Positions 9,365 through 18,755 of a stretch of DNA of 64,000 nt are shown here, in pieces. The stretch is taken from positions 1 to 64,000 of the forward strand of contig JALIHJ010000029.1 of assembly GCA_022984795.1 (NCBI GenBank). Reading direction: 5' to 3'. Every line of letters begins with the position of its first letter. Positions within the stretch are counted from its first letter, which is position 1. This stretch comes from Fabrea salina (Eukaryota > Ciliophora > Heterotrichea > Heterotrichida > Fabreidae). Both the position numbers and the translations under genes were made by a program. The notes under the pieces are model-generated. The model was given only the letters and a program-made list of their open reading frames with translations, made no database searches and was not told where the DNA came from.

Positions 9365-11866
9365 TTAAAAGTTCTTGACTCTGAACACCCATTCAAGTGT
9401 TTCGCTGCTCCAGTCTATGAACTCAGTGTCATTCTTTTCACAGACTTCTTTGAGTTTCTGTTTGAAGATTTCAGAAGGGATTGGCTTTTTGTACTTGCAA
9501 TTGTAAAGGTGGACAATTGCAGGCTTGTTGAGGCCTTGGCCAACAGGTGGTTTCTTTGAGTCGTCTGAGTACAACTCTACTGAATTCTGGGCGATTTCAA
9601 CCACTTCGTCTAGATTCAGTCCTTCTAAGTCTGTTTCTCCTTCAAAAACAATTTTGCCGTGCTGGTTGTAAATGGTGAAGTCCTTGACCCTTTTAAGGTC
9701 TTCTAGTTTGAAACGTGCTAACTCCACTAAACTTGGTTTTATTTTGTAGCCTTCTTTTGTGAGTTTGGGAATGGTTTCTTCAGGTGCGAAGTCGTAAGTT
9801 TGTTCTCTGGGAGGAGAGTTCAGGACTATTACGGAGATTTCATCTTCTGGAAGGATTCCAGCTTGTCCAACAGTAAGTGATTCCTGCAGGATTCTGCTTT
9901 TGTGGATAAGTTGGGTCCTTTCACTTTGTATCCCTTGGATGTGAATCAGTACTTGGGACTTTATCCAAGACACAGGTGTAGTTTTTTGAACAGGCACCAC
10001 AAACCTAATTGGTTCAGGGTCAAAGGCCCTTAAAGAAATTTCGAAAGTTGGTTCTTGTGGAGGTGTTGGAGTAACTGTGTTAGCTCTGAAGTACTCTTTA
10101 TTGGACTCAGTTCTGTAGGGTACTAACTTTAGGTTGGAAAAACTGTTCCTTTTTGTATAGCTGAAAGGTTCAGGTTCTGAGGAGTTTCTGTAGTCCAGAA
10201 GGTTCACTGGTCTTTTGTCAAACCTTCTTTCAATGGGCTTTTTCCATCTAGTTTGGTTGGGAACTGACTTAGTGGGAGTTTTTTGGTTCTTGAGGATTCT
10301 TTCTAAGACGCTTGAAGGTCCGTCTTTTGTAGTTTGTTGGTGTTTTTCGAGATTGGTTTTTAGGATTTCTTCAGGGTTGGAGTTGGGATAGAGCCAACTA
10401 AGTCCATAAGGGTCCTTGTAGGCACTAGTGAGGTTGTCAACTTGTGCAGGTCTTGCCATAGCTGGAGTTTGCTGGAACTGAGTTTGTTGTTGTCCGATAA
10501 AGGGTTTGGGTGCATTGGATTGTTGGTTGAAAAGAGAGTTAGGTTGTTGAGTTGTCTGTGAAAACAAAGAAGACTGTTGGGCAGGCTGAGTTGGTTGAGA
10601 AAACAGAGAAGATTGTTGTGGAGTTTGAGTGGAAGAAAAAAGCCCTCCTTGGGGTTTAGGTGCAAATAAACTTCCAGTTTGGGGTTGACTTTGTCCAGCA
10701 AACATTGTCTGTTGCCCCGGCGCAGCTCCTTGGTTAGAAAAAAGTCCACCAACTTGGGATGTCTGGGGTTTCTGTTGTGAGAAAAGACCAGTGCTTGGAG
10801 CTTGCTGCGATCCTAACAACCCAGTGGACTGCGACTGATTAAAGAGGCCAGTAGTTTGGGGTTGGCTTTGAGGTTGTTGAGTGGGTTGGCCAAATAAGCC
10901 ACCTGCTTGGGGTTTAGGTTGGTTAAAAAGTCCACTTGCCTGCTGGGAACCAAGCATGCTTGATGGTTGACTTGACTGTGTTTGGGACTGGAAAAGACCT
11001 CCTTGACCTCCTAAGCCTGGCTGAGCAGAAGCTTGTCCAAAATTACCTTGTTGAGTTCCAAAAAGTCCTCCCTGAGATGGCTGCCCAAAAACTGAAGGCT
11101 GAGAAGTTTGAGAAGGCTGTTGAGCAATTCCACCGAATCCTCCTTGGGATGGCTGTCCAAATGCAGAGGGTTGAGAAGTTTGAGAAGGCTGTTGAGCAAT
11201 TCCACCAAATCCTCCTTGGGATGGCTGCCCAAAACCTGAAGGCTGAGGAGACTGAGAGGGTTGTTGAAGTCCACCGAATCCTCCTTGGGATGGCTGTCCA
11301 AAAGCTGAAGGCTGAGAAGTTTGAGAAGGTTGTCCAATTCCACCGAATCCTGAGGATTGAGAGGAAGTTTGTTGTCCAAATCCACCGAATCCTGCCTGAG
11401 ATGGTTGCCCAAATTGAGAAGTGCTTGTTTGACCAAACATGGACTGCTGCCCAAACCCACCTTGACCGAATGGTTTAGATTGAGCAGGGAGTTGAGAAGG
11501 TTGTGCCATAGTTTGAGCTCCGAATCCTCCGAAACTCTGAGGAGTCTGTAATCCTGTTTGTTGAGGTGCCTGTGCTTTAAGTTTATAGTCTTCGTGCCTC
11601 CACTCTTCGGTAGACTTAGCGTTAAAGTTTTGCATTGCTGTGAAGTGAGTAATGGTAGTTAAGCCAGATGTATCTCTGTCTTGAGTGGTGCTGTAAGGAA
11701 CTGAACCTGTTCCTTGAGGTGTGTTTCCAAAAGAGGATTGAGGCATTGGTCCTGCTTGAGGAGGCTGGGACACACTACTTGCAAAGCCTATAGGGTTTCC
11801 AAACCCCGTAGTAGCTGCTTGGCGAGGCACTTGATGCCCTGTCTGAAAACTTGCTCCGAAGTGCAT
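9365..11866 (-). CDS. NUP98: Nucleoporin Nup98 with Ubl insert
   Basis: The 833-residue protein is an FG nucleoporin of the nuclear pore. It has a GLEBS-type Rae1/Gle2-binding motif at about 70-96 (FTAMQNFNAKSTEEW...EDYKL). A long Gln-rich region with GLFG, GFGG and GLFSN motifs runs to about 480, and a linker follows. Residues about 608-682 look ubiquitin-like (VPVQKTTPVSWIKSQV, then ILQESLTVGQAGIL). The C-terminal Nup98 autoproteolytic fold is at about 701-833 (KEGYKIKPSL, VKDFTIY, LNLDEVVEI, KKPPVGQGLNKPA, EWVFRVKNF). The chain ends at NF, the position of the HF|S self-cleavage site of animal Nup98-96, so no Nup96 part is fused and no cleavage is needed. The ubiquitin-like block is not a part of Nup98 that I know. 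Confidence 0.93.
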   Translation of the reverse strand: MHFGASFQTGHQVPRQAATTGFGNPIGFASSVSQPPQAGPMPQSSFGNTPQGTGSVPYSTTQDRDTSGLTTITHFTAMQNFNAKSTEEWRHEDYKLKAQAPQQTGLQTPQSFGGFGAQTMAQPSQLPAQSKPFGQGGFGQQSMFGQTSTSQFGQPSQAGFGGFGQQTSSQSSGFGGIGQPSQTSQPSAFGQPSQGGFGGLQQPSQSPQPSGFGQPSQGGFGGIAQQPSQTSQPSAFGQPSQGGFGGIAQQPSQTSQPSVFGQPSQGGLFGTQQGNFGQASAQPGLGGQGGLFQSQTQSSQPSSMLGSQQASGLFNQPKPQAGGLFGQPTQQPQSQPQTTGLFNQSQSTGLLGSQQAPSTGLFSQQKPQTSQVGGLFSNQGAAPGQQTMFAGQSQPQTGSLFAPKPQGGLFSSTQTPQQSSLFSQPTQPAQQSSLFSQTTQQPNSLFNQQSNAPKPFIGQQQTQFQQTPAMARPAQVDNLTSAYKDPYGLSWLYPNSNPEEILKTNLEKHQQTTKDGPSSVLERILKNQKTPTKSVPNQTRWKKPIERRFDKRPVNLLDYRNSSEPEPFSYTKRNSFSNLKLVPYRTESNKEYFRANTVTPTPPQEPTFEISLRAFDPEPIRFVVPVQKTTPVSWIKSQVLIHIQGIQSERTQLIHKSRILQESLTVGQAGILPEDEISVIVLNSPPREQTYDFAPEETIPKLTKEGYKIKPSLVELARFKLEDLKRVKDFTIYNQHGKIVFEGETDLEGLNLDEVVEIAQNSVELYSDDSKKPPVGQGLNKPAIVHLYNCKYKKPIPSEIFKQKLKEVCEKNDTEFIDWSSETLEWVFRVKNF

Positions 11867-11972
11867 TTATTATATTTTCTATTTTCCTATTTGGACAAAT
11901 ATGGGGATTTATTAAGAGTTAAGTAACTAAAGTAATTCTAGTGAGTCGGTTGGAAGTTTAACAAAAATATAC

Positions 11973-12815
11973 ATGGAACTTGATGAACTTTTTTCAGAGT
12001 TTAAAGAAGCTTTTTACGGGGACGACTTTGACAAACAACTCATGCTGCACGAGTCCATTCAAAAGTTTAGCACTAAGAAGTCAACTCTGGAGTACGATAA
12101 GTTTCTCGAGGACATTGAGTACTTCGACGAGTGTATTGAACTTCTGCACTCCAAAGACTGGTCCTTGGTGGGAGAGACAGAAGAAATAAGAATAGAGTCA
12201 AAACCAACTCCAGATAACTTCTGCACACGCACTTCTTTGTTTGTGAACGCAAACATATTTTCGGTACTGTGTGTGCTTTCGGAAATTGAACTCATTCCCT
12301 CTTGGGTGGACGTCATAACCAACACCTCCATGATCAGGGAAGTTTCGAACACAAGAAAGTTGGCTTTTTACGAGTTTTGGTTTCCTTGGCCAGCGTCGCA
12401 TCGGGAGTGTGTACTAGAGTTTAGTTCTTACCCCATTCGTTCTGAGCAAGCAGCAATCATCATGATGAAAACTCCAAAGCATTCATCTTACCTTTCGACA
12501 CCTGTTCGTGCTACTTCGCCTGAAAGGAGCCTTGAAGTCAAAATTGGTGCTTTGTACGTTCAGTTCATTTCTCCTACTTGCAGCAAAGTTATTTTTGCAG
12601 TGAGAGCTCACGCTAACATAGTAATGATTACTTAGCCAGCAATGCCGCAGTGGCTTATTAACTTTGGCCTCAAATACATAATGTACTACCTCATGGTTTC
12701 GCTGCGCAACTCACTCAAACAGTTAAGTGGAAGTCAGTATGAACAAAGGCTCAAACAAAGGTCTGAGTACTACAAGTTCATTGCCAAAGTGATTCAGGTT
12801 AACATTAACTTTTAA
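11973..12815 (+). CDS. START-domain lipid-binding protein, two exons
   Basis: Exons 11973-12620 and 12636-12815 are joined across a 15-nt phase-0 intron to give 275 residues. The helical N-terminus is followed by a START-like lipid-binding fold (about residues 70-245), ending in the typical terminal helix with MPQWLINFGLKYIMYYL. Such domains carry sterols, phospholipids or ceramide between membranes or sense them. Without splicing the frame stops at the intron's own TAG, and the terminal helix is lost. The start is 106 bases from the divergent Nup98 start, and the next gene starts 4 bases after this stop. Confidence 0.75.
12621..12635 (+). other. 15-nt intron (START gene)
   Basis: GTAATGATTACTTAG, phase 0. 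It begins GTA, ends TAG and has A at position 10. If retained, its final TAG is an in-frame stop. Confidence 0.9.
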
Positions 12816-12819
12816 TAAA

Positions 12820-14034
12820 ATGCAGGAGGTGTACAAACTGAAAGTCTACGCAGAGGACTCGCGTGAAGAAAACTACAGCACTGCTGAAATCCACGTAAAC
12901 ACCACAGCAGAGGAACTTCTGAGTACAGTTTCTCCTAAGTTGCTGGGACTAAGTGCAAACCAACTCCAAGAATACGCCCTTTTCCTCATAATACTGAATT
13001 CGGAGTCTAACCTCAAAGAAAGGATGCTTGCTCCTTTTGAGTGTCCTCTCCAAATAATAGTAACTCCTATTTAGAAACGCACACCCAAGAACCTAGTAGT
13101 TAACCACGTGATAAAAAAGATCCAGGACCTAGAGAACCAAGATGAAGAAAATTTTGGAATGATGGAAGAAATTAAACCAGAGTGCATTATCAGGGAAGGA
13201 GGGCTCAAAAAGAAGTCCAGCAAAAAGTGGCAAGAAAGGTACTTTGTGCTGGACAGTCGGTGCATCTATTATGGCAAAAACAAAAAGAACCTAACTAGGG
13301 CCTTTTCAAGAATAGACCTGGAGTCGGTGTCCGTGAGAAGCTGCGAAGACTCTTTGTACGGCAAGTACTGCTTTGAACTTGTAACTCCACACAAAGTTTA
13401 CGTGCTGAAAGGAAACAACTCAGAAAACAAACAAAAGTGGATGCAAAGCATCTCGAAGCAGTGTGCAATCATTGCTGAAAACAAAGCCTTTGAAAACCTA
13501 AACGAGAAAATCCGGAGAGCTGAACTGCAAAGAGCAAACCGTGACGAAAAGGTTTTGATTTCTATGAAGAAGTTCGAAAACTTAATAGAAGTCAGGGAAG
13601 GAGTGAAGCTCTTAGTCAACTACATCAAAGACAACAAAGTTAAGGACTTAGTTTTCAGCATTGTAGAGTACACAGCAAATGCCGAACAGTACCCTTCTGA
13701 AGGACTGATTCATGCTGAAAGTAAGGCTTAAGTAGACACAATAAGCATACTGGAAGAACTTAAAAACGAAGGAAATGCTTTAGTTGACTTTGAAGAACTA
13801 GAGAAAAGCAAGTCCCAAGTTGCCTTTTCACGGAGTTCTTCAGAAAGGGGAGAAAAGGCCACCCTTGACAAAAACTTGTTCAACAAAATTTACTACAACT
13901 TTATGCTTTGGATACAAAGTAACGAGTTTCCTCTTATAGAAAAAAACCCTGACTTCCAGCATAAACTCCTGCAAATTCCTGCTGAGGCTTGGAAGACTAG
14001 AAAGCAGTCCAAGCGGCACTCTTTGGTGTTTTAA
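12820..14034 (+). CDS. PH-domain protein with possible RA/FERM-like N-terminus, three exons
   Basis: Exons 12820-13059, 13075-13720 and 13736-14034 give 394 residues. Residues 1-85 resemble a ubiquitin-like Ras-association or F0 module (tentative). A clear pleckstrin-homology domain follows at about 120-235, opening with EGGLKKKSSKKWQERYFVLD and closing with the helix KQKWMQSISKQC. The C-terminal half is helical. PH domains bind phosphoinositides, so this is probably a membrane-recruited signalling or cytoskeletal adaptor. Both introns are 15 nt and each contains an in-frame stop. The start lies 4 bases after the previous stop, and the next gene begins 3 bases downstream. Confidence 0.75.
13060..13074 (+). 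other. 15-nt intron 1 (PH gene)
   Basis: GTAACTCCTATTTAG, phase 0, A at position 10. Retention ends translation at TAG. Confidence 0.88.
13721..13735 (+). other. 15-nt intron 2 (PH gene)
   Basis: GTAAGGCTTAAGTAG, phase 1 (splits an AAC codon), A at position 10. Retention gives an in-frame TAA. Confidence 0.88.
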
Positions 14035-14037
14035 TAA

Positions 14038-14481
14038 ATGGCTTTTAAAACTACAATTGGAAGGCTTTGTCTGGTCTTTTTGTTCATACTTGGGGGAGTT
14101 TCTAAGTTCCAGGACCCCAGCCCTACAGCCAAGGCTCTGCAAGAAGGTTACTTGAAAACTGACGTGAAGTTCAGAGAACTCACTGGATCAGAACTGCCTT
14201 TGAAGCCCTCAATGGTGTCGCTTTACTCCCAACAACTTATTTACTTAACTGGAGGATTAGAACTAGTAGGAGCTATTCTCACGATACTCGGAAACAAACT
14301 TGGGAACCTTTTGCTAATCTTGCTTTTGGTAGCTTTCAACATAGTGATTCACAACCCTCTGTACGCCCAGTCAGAACAGCAGTTCCACAACGAAGTCATG
14401 CAAGCCCTGCTGAACCTAGGAGTGATGGGGGGCCTTATAATGGGCATGTCTACTTCTCAGGAAAAGTTGAAAACTGAATAA
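14038..14481 (+). CDS. DoxX-like four-helix membrane protein
   Basis: The 147-residue protein has about four hydrophobic helices. It begins with GRLCLVFLFILGGVSKFQDP, which matches the first helix and GxxKF/L loop of the DoxX/TMEM35-like family, followed by a second pair (LIYLTGGLELVGAILTIL and LLLILLLVAFNIVIHNP). Family members sit in bacterial, mitochondrial or ER membranes and often have poorly known roles, including redox or chaperone-like functions. The start follows the previous stop by 3 bases. The function here is unassigned. Confidence 0.6.
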   Translation: MAFKTTIGRLCLVFLFILGGVSKFQDPSPTAKALQEGYLKTDVKFRELTGSELPLKPSMVSLYSQQLIYLTGGLELVGAILTILGNKLGNLLLILLLVAFNIVIHNPLYAQSEQQFHNEVMQALLNLGVMGGLIMGMSTSQEKLKTE

Positions 14482-14519
14482 CCTAATTCCAGATTGTTCG
14501 GCACTAAGTAGTTTAATAA

Positions 14520-14999
14520 ATGGCGGCAATAAATGTGACCAATATCAAAGTCCTAAATAACCCGGCAAAGTTCCTAGACCCCTTTAAGTTCGAGATTACT
14601 TTTGAGTGCTTATCGCCGCTGAAGGGAGACTTGGAGTGGAAACTAATATACATAGGGTCTTCCGACGACGCTACTAAAGACCAAACACTTGATACTGTTT
14701 TAATTGGTCCTTTGCAGTACGGAATTATGCGATTTGTGTTTGAGACAGATGGCCCAGACATTAAAATTATTCCTAAAGATGAGGTAATTGGAATCACTGC
14801 AATCATTCTTTCGTGTTCTTACAACCAACAAGAGTTCTTCCGAATTGGTTATTACGTGAATAACCAGTACACAGAACAAGAACTAATGGAAAACTTGCCC
14901 CCAGAGCCGCTTCCTGACAAAATCAACAGAGAAATTTTATCAGACAAACCTAGAATCACTAGATTCCAAATTGACTGGACTGATGTCGAAAATGCTTAA
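14520..14999 (+). CDS. ASF1: Histone chaperone ASF1
   Basis: The 159-residue protein is almost only the conserved ASF1 immunoglobulin-like core. It starts AINVTNIKVLNNPAKFLDPFKFEI, has LEWKLIYIGSS, DTVLIGPLQYGIMRFVFETD, and GITAIILSCSYN...EFFRIGYYVNN. It binds H3-H4 dimers in the nucleus and hands them to CAF-1 or HIRA in replication-coupled or replication-independent assembly. Yeast has a long acidic tail; here the tail is almost absent, ending at DWTDVENA. Start chosen: ATG right after AATAA in an AT-rich spacer. Identification is secure. Confidence 0.97.
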   Translation: MAAINVTNIKVLNNPAKFLDPFKFEITFECLSPLKGDLEWKLIYIGSSDDATKDQTLDTVLIGPLQYGIMRFVFETDGPDIKIIPKDEVIGITAIILSCSYNQQEFFRIGYYVNNQYTEQELMENLPPEPLPDKINREILSDKPRITRFQIDWTDVENA

Positions 15000-15016
15000 T
15001 ACTTAATTAATTTATT

Positions 15017-17002
15017 ATGGAAGAAACCAATGAGTTGGAAGTTACTCCACTTATAAAGCAATACTTAGACATAGAAAGTCCCTGGAAAGGACCCTCTAAG
15101 CCCAAGTTAGAGTACTTAGGTGATATAGTAGATGCAGTAATTCATTTAGCATTTCCTCCTGAACCAAGGGAGGAGTTCCCTCCCGGGCCTCACTACTTGC
15201 CCCTGAAAGTGTGTGTGGTAGGTCCTCCTTTTTCTGGAAAACACACCCTAGCAAAACACCTTGAAACTAAATGGACTGCAAAGAGTTTTGAACTAGAAAC
15301 TATACTGGAGGATAGAGTGAAAGTTCTGGGTTTGAGACCTGAAGACTCTAAAAAGAAAAAGCAACAAGAAGAAGAGTCCCAGGTCTTCTCTGAAGAGTGC
15401 AAAAACAACGAAGCAGAAACTGCCCAGGAAAAGGCTCGTCTTGTAAGAGCTAAGTTGCGTGGAGTGCTTGGAGACGAACCCAAAGTAGAAGAAGAAGTTA
15501 AGAAGCCTTCAAAAAAAGAACCCAAACCCCAGGGATGGTGCCTGGTGGGGTACCCCAAAAGTCTTGAGGAAGCTAAAAGCCTTGAACTTGAGTTAAGTGG
15601 ATTTGTTCATCCCAGTGAAAAGCCCGAACCTATTGCAAGCCTCAAAAAGAAAGAAGCTGAACAAATAGCTGAACCTTCGTTTAAGTTAGACAGGCCACTT
15701 CCTTTGCAAAAGTCTGCTTTTGACATTATTTTTTGTCTGGAGGCTTCTGTAGAGACCTTAGTTAGAAGGGCAGTTGACAGAAGAGTAGATAACTCTGGAA
15801 ACGTTTACAACTTGACTTACAATCCACCTCCTGACAACTTGCTTCCCAAACTCAAGCCCATAGAGCACCCCGATGAAGAGGAAGTCAGGGAAATGTTTCA
15901 GGAGTGGTGTAGCATTTCTGAAGGTTTACTTGGTTGGTTTGGCAACTTTGGTGTTGGAGAGTGGAAGAGTCTTGAAGTTATACCTGAAATGACTGTAGAA
16001 GAGTTAAAGGAAAGGGTTGACCAGAAAGTCGAGGAGTGGCAAAACATGTCGAAAACTGAAGAAGAAGAGGAAGAAGAAGAGCCCCAGGAAAAAGAAACTC
16101 CTGAGGAACCCCGAGTGATTGGTTTTAGAGACACCTCCATTTCAATGACTGAGACTTTAGCCAAGAGTCTTTATGAAGTGTGGAGTGACTTGCGTAGAAA
16201 GTACCTGGAGGGGCTTTCGGAGAACTTAGAAGGAGTGAACACTATGAAGGCTTTGATTGAGGAGTCTATAGGACAGTTTTTAAAGTCGTACCAGAACTTT
16301 TTGTGCCGTCCAGACAACAAACAAAACCTTGTGGATCCGCTTGTGGAGAAACTAGAATACTTAATAGAGAAAAGAGCACTTATCACCAAAAGCTCCAGAA
16401 AAAGAATCTTTGAAGAAATAGACGAACTTTCGGACCAACTCTGGGACATAATAGAGCTTCGCAAAGAAGAGTCGCTTAAACACTTAGAAAACTTGAAAGA
16501 GAAAAAAGAAAACCTGGAAGTGTTGGAGCAAATCATAAAACTGACCAAAGACATGCTGCAGACTGAACTTGACTTTTTGTTTGGGTGTGCTGAACTGATA
16601 AGGCAGTTCCAAAACCAAGTTATGCAGGAAAGTTTGGAGAAAGTTAAAGCACCCCAACTAGAGGTAGGGGAGAGTGTTGAAGAAGTTTGCAAGGCTGCAG
16701 AGGAAGTTGCAGAGTGGCTGCCAAAAGAAGTTTGTTTTGGAAGTTTGAAGAGTTACTTTTCAGTTCGACAAGAACAAATAAGGAACTGGGCAAAGAGCGT
16801 GTTTGAAGCAGTGGACGCAAGACGGAAAAGTATGTTTCCCGTGATGGACGACTGGATAGTTGACTCAGTGGAAGCAGAAAACAAAATAGTGAACGACTTA
16901 GTGGACAGCTGGAAAGACTCAATCAAAGAAAGTAAAGCCCTAGAAAAAACTAAGTTAGAAAACAACTCTAGAATATTGGAAAGTCTTAGAGAGATTAAAT
17001 AA
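15017..17002 (+). CDS. Adenylate-kinase-like axonemal protein, SPEF2/CPC1-like
   Basis: The 661-residue protein has a P-loop at residues 69-77 (GPPFSGKHT) followed by a degenerate adenylate-kinase core with a lid-containing segment to about residue 275 (GWCLVGYPKSLEEA, FDIIFCLEASVETLVRRAVDRR). An acidic hinge (EEEEEEEPQEKE) leads into a long helical C-terminus. This arrangement resembles the nucleotide kinase region of SPEF2/CPC1, a C1b projection protein of the ciliary central pair. It lacks the N-terminal calponin-homology domain of that family, so it could be a separate central-apparatus kinase subunit. It is followed after 2 bases by the 7TM gene. Confidence 0.6.
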   Translation: MEETNELEVTPLIKQYLDIESPWKGPSKPKLEYLGDIVDAVIHLAFPPEPREEFPPGPHYLPLKVCVVGPPFSGKHTLAKHLETKWTAKSFELETILEDRVKVLGLRPEDSKKKKQQEEESQVFSEECKNNEAETAQEKARLVRAKLRGVLGDEPKVEEEVKKPSKKEPKPQGWCLVGYPKSLEEAKSLELELSGFVHPSEKPEPIASLKKKEAEQIAEPSFKLDRPLPLQKSAFDIIFCLEASVETLVRRAVDRRVDNSGNVYNLTYNPPPDNLLPKLKPIEHPDEEEVREMFQEWCSISEGLLGWFGNFGVGEWKSLEVIPEMTVEELKERVDQKVEEWQNMSKTEEEEEEEEPQEKETPEEPRVIGFRDTSISMTETLAKSLYEVWSDLRRKYLEGLSENLEGVNTMKALIEESIGQFLKSYQNFLCRPDNKQNLVDPLVEKLEYLIEKRALITKSSRKRIFEEIDELSDQLWDIIELRKEESLKHLENLKEKKENLEVLEQIIKLTKDMLQTELDFLFGCAELIRQFQNQVMQESLEKVKAPQLEVGESVEEVCKAAEEVAEWLPKEVCFGSLKSYFSVRQEQIRNWAKSVFEAVDARRKSMFPVMDDWIVDSVEAENKIVNDLVDSWKDSIKESKALEKTKLENNSRILESLREIK

Positions 17003-17004
17003 AA

Positions 17005-18723
17005 ATGGTAAAAAGTGAATTTTTGGCTTACTTTGTGCTGGCGTCCTTTTACACTTGCTTTTTCTTTTACTGCTTAGTCAAGTCTTATTCCTTTTACCAG
17101 TTCCACGATTCCTGGAAAGCTTTTAAGGGGTTTTATGTACTGTTGACAGTTCAGAATCTGTGCAGGTTGTTTTGTTACTGGTTGCTTTGTTTTTCCATCC
17201 AGAATGTGTTCTTTCCTCACGTTGGGTTCTCCTTTTTGCTTGTTTCAGTTCCCGAAACACTGTTTATTGGGGCGTACATATTTATGTTTTGGATCTTACT
17301 TAGAATCTACCACTACACCCACAGAGAGCTTGAAGAATTCAGTACTGGAAAAGAAAATTCAAGGGTTGTTTTGGTTTTGTTAGTGTGGTTGGGTCTCCAA
17401 ACTACAGTTTATGTTTTAATGTACTTAGAGTTCTTTGGACAAAGTGTTATTAAACTCTTAATTGCAGTTGAGAATCTAGTGACGGGCATTGCAATGATTG
17501 GAGTCTACTTAAGAGTCAGAGCTAAGTTTAGGAACTACCGTTCCAAAAGCAGTTACGCCAAAAAGTTCAGAGTGACTGTTGTAAGGACCTGCTTGATTTG
17601 GGCTTTCGGAAGGCTACTTAAAGCCAGTTTCTACTGCATAGATCATTTTGAACTAATTGATGACTTGGCAGCTGAAACTGGCAGCAAATATATAGTAGTG
17701 GTTTTATCAACCATAACTTTGATGGTTCTGAGTGAACTTTTGTGCACATTCCTAGTGTTGGACCAGAAGTTCTTTGACATCTTTTTGAGTAACTTGGAGG
17801 AAATCGTTATTGAAACCTCACTGATTGAAACACCCCATGCTCCAGACCCCTTTGAGTCTTTGCAGCCCGAACCAGTTTTGCTGTCTTACTTCAACTCTAT
17901 GAGTTCTCCTTTTATAGAGTCCAAAGAAATTGTTTTGCGAAACAAAGTTTCAGAAGGCAAGAAGAATTTTGGGGACTTGTACACAGCTACTTTCAAAACC
18001 CAACCCGTTATGGTGCGACGACTTACTTTGAGTCAACTAAGTGGTTACCTTTTGAAGCAACTCAGGCTAGAGATAAACGAGCTTAAGAAACTTGAAGCAC
18101 CTAACTTGTTGCCTTTTATTGGGGCAAGAATTCACTTGCCTCACGTGGATTTTTTGATGCCTTACATTGTTAATGGGTCTCTTTACTCAGCACTGCACAC
18201 TCGGAACGTGCTCTTTAGTTTAAAAGACAAACTGCGGATAGCACTTCAAGTAGCAACTTGCATGAAGGAACTCCACAGACAAAACAAAGTCCACGGACAC
18301 CTGACTTCCCAAAACGTGCTTTTGGACTTTGAGTGGAAAGCCTTGGTGGCAGACTTTGGACTTCTGCACTTCAAAAAGTTCACAGGACTGCTTATTGGGT
18401 ACCGCAACAAGTCAAGCTGGAGCAGCCCTGAACAACTCAACAAAAGTGCTAGAGTAGTTTCAAACCCAAGGTTTAACGACGATGTTTACTCCTTTGGAGT
18501 TTTGATGTGGGAAATATTCACAGGCAAAGTTCCTTTTGAAGGAGGTCACTGGCGCAAACTGCGCAAAAAAGTAGTTAAGCAGGGACTCAGGCCTGCTATT
18601 CCTGCAGAACTCCCTAAAGAAATCAGAGAACTCATACAGGTCTGTTGGTGCCAATACCCCCACACCCGGCCTTCTTTTAGCAGGATTTACAACAAACTGT
18701 GCGAACTGGAGTGCCAAGATTAG
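17005..18723 (+). CDS. Seven-helix membrane protein fused to a pseudokinase
   Basis: The 572-residue protein has about seven membrane helices in residues 1-255, resembling 7TM receptor or THH1/TOM1-like layouts. A protein-kinase fold of the tyrosine-kinase-like type spans about residues 305-570. The fold is easy to read (SLYSALH hinge helix, VHGHLTSQNVLLD, ADFGL, SWSSPEQL, DDVYSFGVLMWEIFTGKVPF, CWCQYPHTRPSF). The DFG at 450-452 is intact. However, the HRD motif is HGH (430-432) with no catalytic Asp, the loop Lys is Thr, and the beta-3 VAIK Lys is Arg (VMVRR, 335-339). It should bind partners or perhaps nucleotide without phosphorylating. A receptor-pseudokinase role in membrane signalling is an inference. 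Confidence 0.8.
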   Translation: MVKSEFLAYFVLASFYTCFFFYCLVKSYSFYQFHDSWKAFKGFYVLLTVQNLCRLFCYWLLCFSIQNVFFPHVGFSFLLVSVPETLFIGAYIFMFWILLRIYHYTHRELEEFSTGKENSRVVLVLLVWLGLQTTVYVLMYLEFFGQSVIKLLIAVENLVTGIAMIGVYLRVRAKFRNYRSKSSYAKKFRVTVVRTCLIWAFGRLLKASFYCIDHFELIDDLAAETGSKYIVVVLSTITLMVLSELLCTFLVLDQKFFDIFLSNLEEIVIETSLIETPHAPDPFESLQPEPVLLSYFNSMSSPFIESKEIVLRNKVSEGKKNFGDLYTATFKTQPVMVRRLTLSQLSGYLLKQLRLEINELKKLEAPNLLPFIGARIHLPHVDFLMPYIVNGSLYSALHTRNVLFSLKDKLRIALQVATCMKELHRQNKVHGHLTSQNVLLDFEWKALVADFGLLHFKKFTGLLIGYRNKSSWSSPEQLNKSARVVSNPRFNDDVYSFGVLMWEIFTGKVPFEGGHWRKLRKKVVKQGLRPAIPAELPKEIRELIQVCWCQYPHTRPSFSRIYNKLCELECQD

Positions 18724-18755
18724 TTATTTATAATACTTAATTAGTAAGCGCAGGA

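Noticed and set aside
10936-11551. Antisense and shifted frames across the Nup98 FG region
   Set aside because: Repetitive FG DNA leaves other frames open by chance; the Nup98 frame has GLEBS, FG and APD signatures.
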